Below are positions 35,178 to 42,996 of a stretch of 64,000 bases of DNA, in pieces. Below the pieces are notes generated by a model. It was not told the DNA's origin, searched no databases, and saw only the letters and a program-made list of their open reading frames with translations. Position numbers and translations under genes: made by a program. Each line of letters opens with the position of its first letter. Positions within the stretch are counted from its first letter, which is position 1. Location: contig JBBQRA010000001.1 in assembly GCA_038215275.1 (NCBI GenBank), positions 1 to 64,000 on the forward strand. The letters run 5' to 3'. Origin of the DNA: Ga0077553 sp038215275 (GTDB lineage Bacteria; Acidobacteriota; Terriglobia; Bryobacterales; Bryobacteraceae).

Positions 35178-35954
35178 ATGCCAGCCGTACGTTCCTCGCT
35201 CCAAGCTGACCTCGCCAAGCTAGGCGTTGCACCTGGCAGCGTGCTCATGGTCCATGCCGGTGTTCGATCCGTAGGCCCCGTCGTGGGCGGCGCCAACGTC
35301 ATCCTTCAGTCCCTGCTCGACGCCCTCGGCCCCTCCGGCACCCTCGTCGCCTATCTCGACTTCGAGCCGTTCTTCGACGATGACGATACTGTCGAAGTCC
35401 CCGTCTTCGACAAGCGAATCGCCCGCGCCGCCCGCGACCACGGCGTCCTCCATGAAACGCTTCGCACCTGGCCCGGAGCGCTGCGCAGCGACCATCCCGA
35501 CGCCGGGGTCTCCGCCATCGGCCCCCTCGCCGGATGGATCACCGCGGACCATCCGTTCCTCTACGGATACGGCCCGGGCACACCGTTTGAAAAGGTCCTG
35601 CTAGCTAACGGAAGCGTGCTGATGCTCGGCGCCCCCCTCGACACCATCACGCTCCTTCACTTCGCCGAGCATCAGGCCCGCATCCCCAACAAGCGCATTC
35701 GGCGCTACCGCCGCCTTATGCCCACGGCCCAGGGCCGACAGTGGATCGAGTTTGAAGAGTTCGACACGGCCGATCCGGTGCACGAAAGCCTCCCCGCCAA
35801 TGTCTTTGAGCAGATCGCCACCGCCTACCTCGCCGCTGGCCGCGGCAGCACTGGCCTCGTCGGCGCCGCTCCCTCAGCCCTCTTCCATGCGCCGGACCTC
35901 GTCCGGTTTGGCATCGAATGGCTGGAGCGCTACTGCGGAGCCGAATGCACATAG
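35178..35954 (+). CDS. AAC(3)-like acetyl-CoA-dependent acetyltransferase
   Basis: 258 residues with the aminoglycoside 3-N-acetyltransferase (antibiotic_NAT) fold: GSVLMVHAGVRSVGPVVGGANVILQ, a PSGTLVAYLDFEPF block, RSDHPDAGVSAIGPLAGWIT, GPGTPFEKVLLANGSVLMLGAPLDTITLLHFAEH and NKRIRRYRR. Proteins of this family include resistance enzymes, but many chromosomal members have no known role in resistance. The sequence differs at several usual positions (for example HAGVRS instead of HSSLRS). I would not call resistance from sequence alone. Its neighbours give no clue to the substrate. Confidence 0.85.
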   Translation: MPAVRSSLQADLAKLGVAPGSVLMVHAGVRSVGPVVGGANVILQSLLDALGPSGTLVAYLDFEPFFDDDDTVEVPVFDKRIARAARDHGVLHETLRTWPGALRSDHPDAGVSAIGPLAGWITADHPFLYGYGPGTPFEKVLLANGSVLMLGAPLDTITLLHFAEHQARIPNKRIRRYRRLMPTAQGRQWIEFEEFDTADPVHESLPANVFEQIATAYLAAGRGSTGLVGAAPSALFHAPDLVRFGIEWLERYCGAECT

Positions 35955-35977
35955 TTGCAGCCGGAGCTGAAAGTCGA

Positions 35978-36009
35978 TTGACTTGCTGCGAAGCTTATAT
36001 AACTATATT
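35978..36009 (+). promoter_or_regulatory. AT-rich promoter/operator of the arsR-type gene
   Basis: TTGACT at 35978-35983 is a good -35 box. Downstream, TATAAC (35998-36003) and TATATT (36004-36009) are -10 candidates, but their spacers are 14 and 20 bases, not 17. The 16-base stretch 35995-36010 is an imperfect palindrome (12 of 16 positions), the size expected for an ArsR dimer. No Shine-Dalgarno sequence is visible before the ATG at 36013, so the transcript may be leaderless or nearly so. Confidence 0.45.
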
Positions 36010-36012
36010 ATT

Positions 36013-36408
36013 ATGCAACTGCTTGGTTATATTCATCCGCAACCGCCGAGCCTCGATGCCACCTTCGCCGCCCTGGCCGACCCCACCCGTCGCGCCATCC
36101 TTGCCCGCCTGGCCCAAGGCGAGGCCTCCGTCAACCAACTCGCCGAACCGTTCGCCATTTCACAGCCCGCCATTTCCAAGCATCTCAAAGTGCTCGAACG
36201 TGCCGGCCTAATCTCCCGCGGCCGCGACGCCCAGCGCCGTCTCAGCCGCCTCGAACCGAAACCCCTCGCCGAGGCCAATCAGTTTCTGGAGCAGTACCGC
36301 CAGTTCTGGCAAACCTCCTTCGCCCGGCTCGACACCCTGCTTGAGGAGATCCAATGTTCTACCCCGAATCCTTCGAAGTCTCGACGCCGTCCGACTGCGA
36401 AATCCTGA
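36013..36408 (+). CDS. ArsR-family winged-helix transcriptional regulator
   Basis: 131 residues from ATG at 36013. The ArsR HTH is clear: AALADPTRRAILARLAQGEASVNQLAE, then FAISQPAISKHLKVLERAGLISRGRDAQRR. No metal-binding cysteine motif (CxC) is seen, so it belongs to the metal-independent SdpR-like subgroup that is typically paired with an AHSA1/SRPBCC gene. The C-terminal 18 codons overlap the AHSA1 gene by 55 bp in another frame. It probably represses its own operon. Confidence 0.92.
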   Translation: MQLLGYIHPQPPSLDATFAALADPTRRAILARLAQGEASVNQLAEPFAISQPAISKHLKVLERAGLISRGRDAQRRLSRLEPKPLAEANQFLEQYRQFWQTSFARLDTLLEEIQCSTPNPSKSRRRPTAKS

Positions 36409-36857
36409 TCACCCGAAACTTCGCCGCCCCCCGGCAACTCGTCTTCGACGCCTTCACCAAACCCGAACTCGTTCGCCAATGGCTGCTCGGCCCCTCCGGC
36501 TGGACGATGCCTGTCTGCGAGATTGACCTCCGGGTAGGCGGCGCGTATCGCTACCTCTGGCGCAATGAGAGCACCGGCGCAGAGATGGGAATGGGCGGAT
36601 TGTTTCGCGAGATCGACGCTCCGCGGCGGCTCGTCGCCACCGAAAAATTCGACGAAGCCTGGTATGCTGGCAAAGCCATCGACACTACCGTATTCCTCGA
36701 CACGCCGGCCGGTACCCGGATCGAACTGACCGTCCTGTACGAGTCCCAGGAAGCGCGCGACACGGCCAAGCGATCCGGCATGGAGCAGGGCATGGCAGCC
36801 GGATACAGCCGCCTCGAAGAACTCCTTTCTGCCATCGAATCCCCGAAGGCCCGCTAA
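36354..36857 (+). CDS. SRPBCC / AHSA1-domain protein
   Basis: 167 residues. The SRPBCC hydrophobic-pocket fold of the AHSA1 (Activator of Hsp90 ATPase homologue) group: EILITRNFAAPRQLVFDAFTKPELVRQWLLGP, then VCEIDLRVGGAYRYLW and MGGLFREIDAPRRLVATEKF. The end reads SGMEQGMAAGYSRLEELL, as in family members. It likely binds a small hydrophobic ligand; no enzyme activity is established. Its start lies inside the arsR-type gene, giving strong coupling. A DUF1801 fragment follows with no spacing. Confidence 0.9.
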   Translation: MFYPESFEVSTPSDCEILITRNFAAPRQLVFDAFTKPELVRQWLLGPSGWTMPVCEIDLRVGGAYRYLWRNESTGAEMGMGGLFREIDAPRRLVATEKFDEAWYAGKAIDTTVFLDTPAGTRIELTVLYESQEARDTAKRSGMEQGMAAGYSRLEELLSAIESPKAR

Positions 36858-37043
36858 ATGGATCCCGCCATCGGTGAAGGCATTAAGTGGAAGACGCCGA
36901 GCTTCAACGTTCGACCCCAATCAACTGCTCCAATAGCTCAGCCCCGATCGAGCCTCGGGCAAGTCCGAAACCGGACCGGAATCGAGAGCCAAGGACCAGC
37001 CTGCCAAGCCAACCTGCGTCAGCGGATCAACCACCTCCGCTGA
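36858..37043 (+). pseudogene. Truncated DUF1801 fragment plus degenerate sequence
   Basis: An ATG directly after the AHSA1 stop opens a 61-codon ORF. Only its first 18 residues (MDPAIGEGIKWKTPSFNV) match the conserved motif of DUF1801/YdhG-type proteins. The remainder is low-quality sequence with no family resemblance. DUF1801 genes commonly sit beside AHSA1 genes, so this is probably the 5' remnant of a third operon gene. The rest of the gap to 37101 holds only a hairpin at 37019-37043. Confidence 0.6.
37019..37043 (+). terminator. Hairpin between the AHSA1/DUF1801 unit and the methyltransferase
   Basis: TCAGCGGA and TCCGCTGA form a perfect 8-bp stem around a 9-base loop. No run of T follows, so it is not a classic intrinsic terminator. 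It may stabilise an mRNA end or be chance. Confidence 0.35.
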
Positions 37044-37101
37044 TCAGTACAGCACCACATTTTGCGATCCCGGGCCCGAATCGTCTACACTCACTTTTCC
37101 G

Positions 37102-38487
37102 ATGCCCAACACCTACGATCAGGTCCTCTATCCCAGCAAAGCCTTCCAGGACACCCACCCCGATCGGCTGGCCACAACTGCCACCCTCCTCGGCCTCCAA
37201 CCCCCTACCGGCTCCTGCCGCATCCTTGACGTCGGTTGCGGTGACGGTAGCAACATCATTCCCCTCGCCGTCGCCCTCCCCGGCTCCCACTTCGTCGGCA
37301 TCGATCTTGCCTCCCGTCCCATCGAAATAGGCCAAGCCACCATCGCCCGCCTCGGGCTCACCAACGTTGAACTCCACGTCCTCGATATCCTTGACTCCCC
37401 CGCAAGCCTCGGCCCCTTCGACTACATCATCGCCCACGGCTTCTGCTCCTGGGTCCCGGCCTTCGTCCTCGACGCCTTCTTCGCACTCTGCCAGCGCCAT
37501 CTCTCCCCCAATGGCGTGGTCTACGCCAGCTACAACACCTATCCCGAAGGCCACCTCCGCGACGCAACGCGACGCATCCTCCACCACCCCGGCCCCGGCA
37601 CCGTCGCCGACGGTAAAGTCTACCTCGCGACGGTCCGCCAGCGCGCCACCAACCCGCTGTGGCAGTCCATCCTCGATTCCGAATTCAACCGACTCAACTC
37701 CCGCGACGAAAGCGTCACCTTTCATGACGAACTCAGCGGCGCCTACCGCTGCTTTTACTTCGCCGACTTCATCGAACGCGCCGCCCCCTTCGGCCTCCAG
37801 TTCCTCGACGAAGCCAAGCTCCGCGCCGTGCTGTCCCCCGCCTTCACTCGCGAAGCCCTCGCCCAACCTAACGAGATCGCTTATCAACAGGCTCTCGATT
37901 TCGCCACCTTCCAGGGCTTCCGGCGAACTCTCCTCTGCCGCGCCAACCTCACCATTGAACGCGGCAACTTCGCCCAATACCTACCCAAGCTCCGCCTCGC
38001 CTCGCCCCTTCGCTTCGGCAGCCGTTCCGGCAACGGCGCCGAAAGCTTCCGTAACGAACGGGGCCCCGGCCAAATCGAGCTCAATCATCCGGATCTCCTC
38101 AAAATCCTCCACCGCCTCGAGGCCGTCTGGCCGCAGGCGCAGCCCCTCGCCAGCCTGCTGCCCGCCAACCCGGACCCTACCGTACTCGATCAAATCCTGG
38201 CTCTCGCCGCGGCATCACTCGTCTCCCTGCGAAGTTTCGATCTCCCTGTCGCCCATACGCCAAGTCATCGTCCTCTCGCCAGCCCCCTCGCCCGTCTCCA
38301 GGCCTCGGCAGGCCCGCTCCTCACCACCCTCCTCCACACCCACGTTCAGTTCGACGAACTTTCCGCGCGCGACTTCCTGCAACTCCTCGACGGCGCCCGC
38401 ACCACGGCCGACCTCGCTCCAGGAAACAAAGCCGCGGTATCGGAAGTCCTCAAAACCTTCTACAGGATGGGCCTGATGATCGCTTAA
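37102..38487 (+). CDS. SAM-dependent methyltransferase with methyltransferase regulatory domain
   Basis: 461 residues. The class I methyltransferase core is in the first 180 residues: motif I ILDVGCGDGSNIIPLA, motif II HFVGIDLAS and the FDYIIAHGFCSWVPAFV block. The middle and C-terminal part (about 215-460) matches the methyltransferase regulatory domain (MethyTransf_Reg/PKMT-type) of putative protein lysine methyltransferases: ESVTFHDELSGAYRCFYFADFIERA and LSARDFLQLLDGARTTADL. The substrate is unknown; protein lysine methylation is a family-based guess. It is a single-gene unit whose stop overlaps the opposing dehydrogenase gene (TTAA). Confidence 0.87.
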   Translation: MPNTYDQVLYPSKAFQDTHPDRLATTATLLGLQPPTGSCRILDVGCGDGSNIIPLAVALPGSHFVGIDLASRPIEIGQATIARLGLTNVELHVLDILDSPASLGPFDYIIAHGFCSWVPAFVLDAFFALCQRHLSPNGVVYASYNTYPEGHLRDATRRILHHPGPGTVADGKVYLATVRQRATNPLWQSILDSEFNRLNSRDESVTFHDELSGAYRCFYFADFIERAAPFGLQFLDEAKLRAVLSPAFTREALAQPNEIAYQQALDFATFQGFRRTLLCRANLTIERGNFAQYLPKLRLASPLRFGSRSGNGAESFRNERGPGQIELNHPDLLKILHRLEAVWPQAQPLASLLPANPDPTVLDQILALAAASLVSLRSFDLPVAHTPSHRPLASPLARLQASAGPLLTTLLHTHVQFDELSARDFLQLLDGARTTADLAPGNKAAVSEVLKTFYRMGLMIA

Positions 38488-39788
38488 AGCCGGAAGAGCT
38501 TCTCGGACGTCATCCCTTTAAACGCATTCCGCGTGTCCACTACGATCGGCGAGGCAGCCAGAATCGCATCCCGGTCAAACGCCGTGTGGTCCGTAATCAG
38601 CACGACGCAGTCCGCCGCCTGGCAGGACGCAATCACGTCCTGGGAGTCCATTTCCTGCCCATCAATCCGCACATGCGGGACGAATGGATCGCTGTAGCTC
38701 AGCACCGCGCCCCGTTGCTTCAGCAAATGAACGATGTCCAGCGCCGGCGACTCCCGCACGTCCTCAATATTCTTCTTGTAAGCCACACCCAGAACGTGAA
38801 TCTTCGAATCGCGCAAGGGTTTCCGGTTCTCGTTTAGAGCATGCTGCACCTTGTCAACGACGAAGTGTGGCATCTGCCCGTTGATGTAGCCCGCCAAGTC
38901 AATAAAGCGTGCCTCGATGCCCTGTTGCCGCGTCTTCCACGCCAGGTAAAAGGGATCCACTGGAATACAGTGGCCGCCCAACCCCGGTCCCGGATAGAAC
39001 GGCATGAAGCCGAACGGCTTCGTCGCTGCCGCGTCAATCACTTCCCATACGTTGATCCCCATCCGGTCGCACATCATGGCCATTTCGTTGGCCAGACCGA
39101 TGTTGATCATCCGAAACGTGTTCTCGAGCAGCTTCACCATCTCTGCCACGCTCGTCGACGTCACCGGCACCACGGAATCCAGGGACTGCGCATAGAACAG
39201 TGCCCCTAACTCCGTACAAGCCGGAGTAATCCCGCCCACTACTTTCGGAATGTTCCGCGTCTGATACTTAGCGTTCCCAGGGTCCACTCGTTCCGGCGAA
39301 AAACAAACAAAGAAGTCCTCTCCTACTTTCAGCCCGGACTTCTCTAGAATCGGCAGCACCAACTCGTCAGTCGTACCCGGATAGGTCGTCGACTCCAGAA
39401 TCACCAGCGTCCCCGGCCGCAGATACTTGGCAATCTGCTCGGTCGAATTCACGATGAAGCTCATATCCGGATCTTTGGTTTTCCGCAGCGGAGTCGGCAC
39501 GCAGATGTTGATCGTGTCCATCTCCGCCAGCCTCGAAAAGTCGTTGGTCGCCTGGAATTGCCCGCTCGCCACTAGCGGCCCCAGCACGTCGCTCGAAACG
39601 TCTTGGATGTAGGAGGTCCCCTGGTTCAACAGGTCAATCTTCTCCTGCTGAACATCAAAGCCCACTACCTGGAACCCGGCCCGGCCAAATTCCATCGACA
39701 GCGGCAATCCGACATATCCCAAGCCGACAATTCCCGTTACCGCCTTCCGGCTGCCGATCTTCTCCGCGAGCACCTCTTTATGCGTCAT
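38484..39788 (-). CDS. Nucleotide-sugar (UDP-GlcNAc/ManNAc-type) 6-dehydrogenase
   Basis: 434 residues from ATG at 39788, chosen because AGGA lies 5 bases upstream. NAD-binding motif GIVGLGYVGLPL (about 19-30), the UDP-glucose/GDP-mannose dehydrogenase central domain with ENTFRMINIGLANEMAMMC, the catalytic cysteine in GPGLGGHCIPVDPFYLAWK, and the C-terminal UDP-binding domain with VLGVAYKKNIEDVRESPALDI. It most resembles WbpA/WecC-type UDP-HexNAc dehydrogenases. It makes uronic acid precursors for surface polysaccharides. It is the last gene of the six-gene run from 45673 and overlaps dapF-like by 11 bp. Confidence 0.92.
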   Translation of the reverse strand: MTHKEVLAEKIGSRKAVTGIVGLGYVGLPLSMEFGRAGFQVVGFDVQQEKIDLLNQGTSYIQDVSSDVLGPLVASGQFQATNDFSRLAEMDTINICVPTPLRKTKDPDMSFIVNSTEQIAKYLRPGTLVILESTTYPGTTDELVLPILEKSGLKVGEDFFVCFSPERVDPGNAKYQTRNIPKVVGGITPACTELGALFYAQSLDSVVPVTSTSVAEMVKLLENTFRMINIGLANEMAMMCDRMGINVWEVIDAAATKPFGFMPFYPGPGLGGHCIPVDPFYLAWKTRQQGIEARFIDLAGYINGQMPHFVVDKVQHALNENRKPLRDSKIHVLGVAYKKNIEDVRESPALDIVHLLKQRGAVLSYSDPFVPHVRIDGQEMDSQDVIASCQAADCVVLITDHTAFDRDAILAASPIVVDTRNAFKGMTSEKLFRL

Positions 39789-40590
39789 GTCCATCCTGAA
39801 AGTAAAAAGTCCCGGTCCCAATCAACTCCGCCGGGCCAACCATCACCACATCCTCATCGTCTGTAGGCCAACGGAACTCCAGCGGACCGGCCGGAGTTTG
39901 TACCGTCACCGAGCGCCCCACAATCCCGCGCACCATCGCGGCCACCGCCGCCCCGGTCGAACCGGTCCCCGAACTGTTCGTCACGCCCACGCCCCGCTCA
40001 AAAAAGCGCACGTCCAGCGTCAACCCGTCCACGTGCTTCACAAACGAAACATTGGTCCGGTTCGGGAACCGCGGATCCCGCTCAATCACAGCGCCCATCG
40101 CCGCCCAGTCAAACTCAAAATTTTCAACGAACACGGCGCACTGCGGATTCCCCACGTTCAGAATCGTGCAGTTGACGATCTCCTCGCCCACCACCAAAGC
40201 CTCGCGCTCCGCCTCAATCACCGGCCGGCCCATATTCATCTCAAACACGAACCGTGGCCCCTGCCGTTCCAAACGGCGCAATTGCTTCTCGCCACCGCCC
40301 GTCCGGATTTTGATTGCCTCCGGCTCATACCCGTTCATCATCGCCCACGCCGCCGCGCAGCGCGTCCCGTTTCCCGACATCTCCACTTCCCCGCCGTCCG
40401 GGTTGAACAGGCGGATCCGCATGCCGTCCGCCGGCCGGTCGCAGACCAGCCATCCATCGGCTCCTATACCCGTGTTCCGCCCGCAGATCGCTGACGCCAC
40501 CGCGGAAAGGTTATCCGCCGGCGCTTCGTCCGCCCAAGTCAGCAAAAAGTCATTCTTGGCGCCATGCGCCTTTGCAAATGGGATCAACAT
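39778..40590 (-). CDS. Diaminopimelate epimerase-like protein, second catalytic Cys replaced
   Basis: 270 residues, full DapF length with two mirror-image halves. The first catalytic cysteine is present (MSGNGTRCAAAW, Cys78). The second motif, normally ERGxGxTxACGTG, reads ERGVGVTNSSGTG, so the cysteine is Ser207. DapF epimerises LL- to meso-diaminopimelate by a two-cysteine mechanism, for lysine and peptidoglycan. With Ser in place of one thiol, activity may be lost or changed, as in proline racemase relatives that became dehydratases. It lies 5 bp after the GT39-like gene. Whether another dapF exists in the genome cannot be seen here. Confidence 0.85.
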   Translation of the reverse strand: MLIPFAKAHGAKNDFLLTWADEAPADNLSAVASAICGRNTGIGADGWLVCDRPADGMRIRLFNPDGGEVEMSGNGTRCAAAWAMMNGYEPEAIKIRTGGGEKQLRRLERQGPRFVFEMNMGRPVIEAEREALVVGEEIVNCTILNVGNPQCAVFVENFEFDWAAMGAVIERDPRFPNRTNVSFVKHVDGLTLDVRFFERGVGVTNSSGTGSTGAAVAAMVRGIVGRSVTVQTPAGPLEFRWPTDDEDVVMVGPAELIGTGTFYFQDGHDA

Positions 40591-40595
40591 AGCCC

Positions 40596-42113
40596 TTACC
40601 GCCGCACCCGGCGGTATATCTCCAACGGAGCCGAATTCTTCACATCTATTATCTTCACACGGGCATACCGCGGAAACTTACTCAGCGCCTCACTCACCGG
40701 GTCATCCCGCCGCGCCACCACCCATTCCTGCCACAGAAACAGGTCCGGCCGCTGCAGTACCGCCTGAAAGTACAACCCGTTCCCTTCGTGCACCGTCTCG
40801 CGCAGCGGAATCCCCGCCTCGCGGAAAATACCCGAAAAGTCTCCGAACGGAGCGACCACCCCCGTCCCCCGCTCATAGTTGGCGGCCAGATACTTTGCCG
40901 CTTCCGCCGTCCACGCCCGGCGCGTCTCAGAGTTCACCTGCGACTCCTTCCACGTTGCCCAGCCGTCGGCCTTCGGATAAAACACCCACGGCAGAACGGC
41001 CGCCGAAACCACCAGCGCCGCCATCCATGGGCGCGGCCACACAGCTACCAACGCGGCCCCGCCAAACGCCAGCAGCGGAATCACCGCCATCCCATACCGC
41101 GTGTTGTAGTAACTGTGCGGCCACAGGTGCGGCACATGGATCGGCGTACCCGAACCATGCAGGCTCAGCACATAGAACGCCGGCGCCAGCGCCAGAAACA
41201 AGACCAGCCAAAATTGCCGCCGTATTAGGGCCACCACTGCGCCTAGCGAGCCAACCACCACAAGCCCCCAACCGCTCACCAACTGCCCCGCCGCCCCGAA
41301 ATATTGCATCGACTGCAACCAATCTCCGCGCCCCGGGTAGTCCGCCCCGCCTTGAATCGCCATCGCCGATCCGGGTCCCCGATAGAAGTCCAACCAGTCG
41401 CCATGAAACACCGCGTTGTGGCCAAACCAGTACAGCGGTCCAAACGACGCGATCGCTCCAACTCCCACCGCAGCGCGCCAACCCTCCCGGAAAAAGAAGA
41501 ACGCCACCAAAGGCGGAATCAGAAACCAGCCTTCATACCGCGTCATTGTCGCGCCCAGCAACCCCAGACCCGCGAGCCACCACGCCGGCCGCACCATCGC
41601 ATAGAGTACGGTCATCGTGCACGCGAAGAACAAGGCCTCCGTCATCGCGATCGCCTGCAGATACAACACATTCGGGTTCAAGGCAAAGAGCAGCACCGCG
41701 GTCCAGGCCGCCGCCGGGGAGTCCCACAATCGCCGTACGGCGCTGAAGAACATACAACCCGCCCAAACAAAACAGAAACCCATCACCGCCGACGCCGCCA
41801 GCCCGCTCCGCCACCACGCATCCACACTCACGAGCGGCAGCATCAACAAATGCGGCAACGGCAGCCATACCGTCCCAATCTGTTCATACCCCGGCGTCCG
41901 CGAATCGAAGATCCGCCGCGCAATGTTCAGATGGGCATTCGCATCGCCCCAGTAGAGCAGATACCCGTGCCGCCAGAACCACGCAATCGCCGCCACACTC
42001 AGCGTCAGCAGAACCGGCACTACCGCCCACAGAGGCGGTAGTGTGCCCCGTTTCGACTTCTTCGGCTTCCGCTTAGAAGTCCGTGAACTTGCGGAATTCT
42101 TGGAACCTGGCAT
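40596..42113 (-). CDS. Polytopic membrane glycosyltransferase (GT39/ArnT-like)
   Basis: 505 residues from ATG at 42113, with GGAG 4-5 bases upstream. A basic cytoplasmic N-terminus (SKRKPKKSKRG) precedes about 11 predicted transmembrane helices (from about 30 to 390). The first periplasmic loop has the acidic pair region YWGDANAHLNIARRIFDS expected of GT-C enzymes, and PGYEQIGTVWLPLPHLLMLP follows. A soluble C-terminal tail (about 400-505) ends the protein. GT-C enzymes use polyprenyl-phosphate sugars to modify envelope glycans or proteins. It overlaps the PfkB gene by 41 bp. Confidence 0.8.
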   Translation of the reverse strand: MPGSKNSASSRTSKRKPKKSKRGTLPPLWAVVPVLLTLSVAAIAWFWRHGYLLYWGDANAHLNIARRIFDSRTPGYEQIGTVWLPLPHLLMLPLVSVDAWWRSGLAASAVMGFCFVWAGCMFFSAVRRLWDSPAAAWTAVLLFALNPNVLYLQAIAMTEALFFACTMTVLYAMVRPAWWLAGLGLLGATMTRYEGWFLIPPLVAFFFFREGWRAAVGVGAIASFGPLYWFGHNAVFHGDWLDFYRGPGSAMAIQGGADYPGRGDWLQSMQYFGAAGQLVSGWGLVVVGSLGAVVALIRRQFWLVLFLALAPAFYVLSLHGSGTPIHVPHLWPHSYYNTRYGMAVIPLLAFGGAALVAVWPRPWMAALVVSAAVLPWVFYPKADGWATWKESQVNSETRRAWTAEAAKYLAANYERGTGVVAPFGDFSGIFREAGIPLRETVHEGNGLYFQAVLQRPDLFLWQEWVVARRDDPVSEALSKFPRYARVKIIDVKNSAPLEIYRRVRR

Positions 42114-42990
42114 CAATCTCCGAGCGCTGCAACGTACGGAACCGGTCAACACCGAATTTCTCGCAGCAGTAACTACCCATAACCGACCCGTAAATCACCG
42201 CACGGCTCAGTTCGCGCCGGTCGATGTGGCCTTTTTGCAGGTCGATTCCCTGTTGCGCCAGATAACCCATGAAACCACCGGCGAAGCAATCGCCAGCGCC
42301 TGTCGGATCAAACACGCTCTCGAGTAAGTAACCCGGCATGATGAAGTAATCGTCGCCGCGGAACGCCATCGCGCCGTATTCGCCGCGCTTGATCACTACG
42401 GTATTCGGGCCCATCGCTTGAATCGCTTTGGCCGCCTTCCGCAAGTTCGTTTCCCCCGACAACTGGCGCGCTTCGTGGTCGTTCAGCAGCACGAAATTCC
42501 AACCCTTCAGCGTCTCGAGCAACTCATCGCGGAAGTCTGAAATCCAGTAATTCATGGTGTCGCCGCCCGTCACCCACGGCGCCTTCATTTGCGCACGCAC
42601 GTTCCGCTGCAGCGTCGGCTGAATGTTACCGAGAAACAGATAGGTCGCATCCTTGTAGTTTTCCGGTAGCTTCGGCTCAAAGTCCGCAAATACGTTCAGG
42701 TCGGTCACCAGGGTCGTCCGGTCGTTCATGTCCGGCGTGTAGACGCCTTTCCAGAAGAACGTCTTGCCGGCTACTCGCTCAAGCCCCTCCACGTCAACAC
42801 CATGATTCTCGAGGAGCGCCATATCCTCGGCGGCAAAATCGTCACCGACGACTCCCACAATCTTAGTCTTGGAAAAGTAACTCGCCGCCAGCGAGATGTA
42901 AGTGCAGGAACCGCCGAGCATCCGCTCGACTTTTCCGTGCGGCGTTTCCACCCCGTCATAGGCGACGGAGCCAACCACGACAATTGACAT
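42073..42990 (-). CDS. PfkB-family carbohydrate kinase
   Basis: 305 residues. Ribokinase fold: VVVGSVAYDGVETPHG at the start, MLGGSCTYISLAASYF for sugar binding, a KRGEYGAMAF strand and the PfkB signature 2, FDPTGAGDCFAGGFMGYL, with the catalytic Asp in GAGD. It phosphorylates a sugar or nucleoside; the substrate is not clear. Adenosine- and ribokinase-like members share this pattern. It begins 6 bp after the histidine kinase gene and overlaps the next gene by 41 bp, so it belongs to the six-gene unit. Confidence 0.9.
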   Translation of the reverse strand: MSIVVVGSVAYDGVETPHGKVERMLGGSCTYISLAASYFSKTKIVGVVGDDFAAEDMALLENHGVDVEGLERVAGKTFFWKGVYTPDMNDRTTLVTDLNVFADFEPKLPENYKDATYLFLGNIQPTLQRNVRAQMKAPWVTGGDTMNYWISDFRDELLETLKGWNFVLLNDHEARQLSGETNLRKAAKAIQAMGPNTVVIKRGEYGAMAFRGDDYFIMPGYLLESVFDPTGAGDCFAGGFMGYLAQQGIDLQKGHIDRRELSRAVIYGSVMGSYCCEKFGVDRFRTLQRSEIDARFQEFRKFTDF

Positions 42991-42996
42991 ATCCTT

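Noticed and set aside
35178..35954. Calling the AAC(3)-like gene an aminoglycoside resistance gene
   Set aside because: Only family membership is visible. Key positions vary, and chromosomal members of this family often have other substrates.
37019..37043. A strong intrinsic terminator
   Set aside because: The stem is only 8 bp and no T-run follows, so it is kept only as a low-confidence hairpin.
40052..41746. A 564-codon plus-strand Pro/Ser/Ala-rich open frame
   Set aside because: It spans two minus-strand genes (DapF-like and GT39-like) with clear family motifs. The composition is that of an antisense frame.
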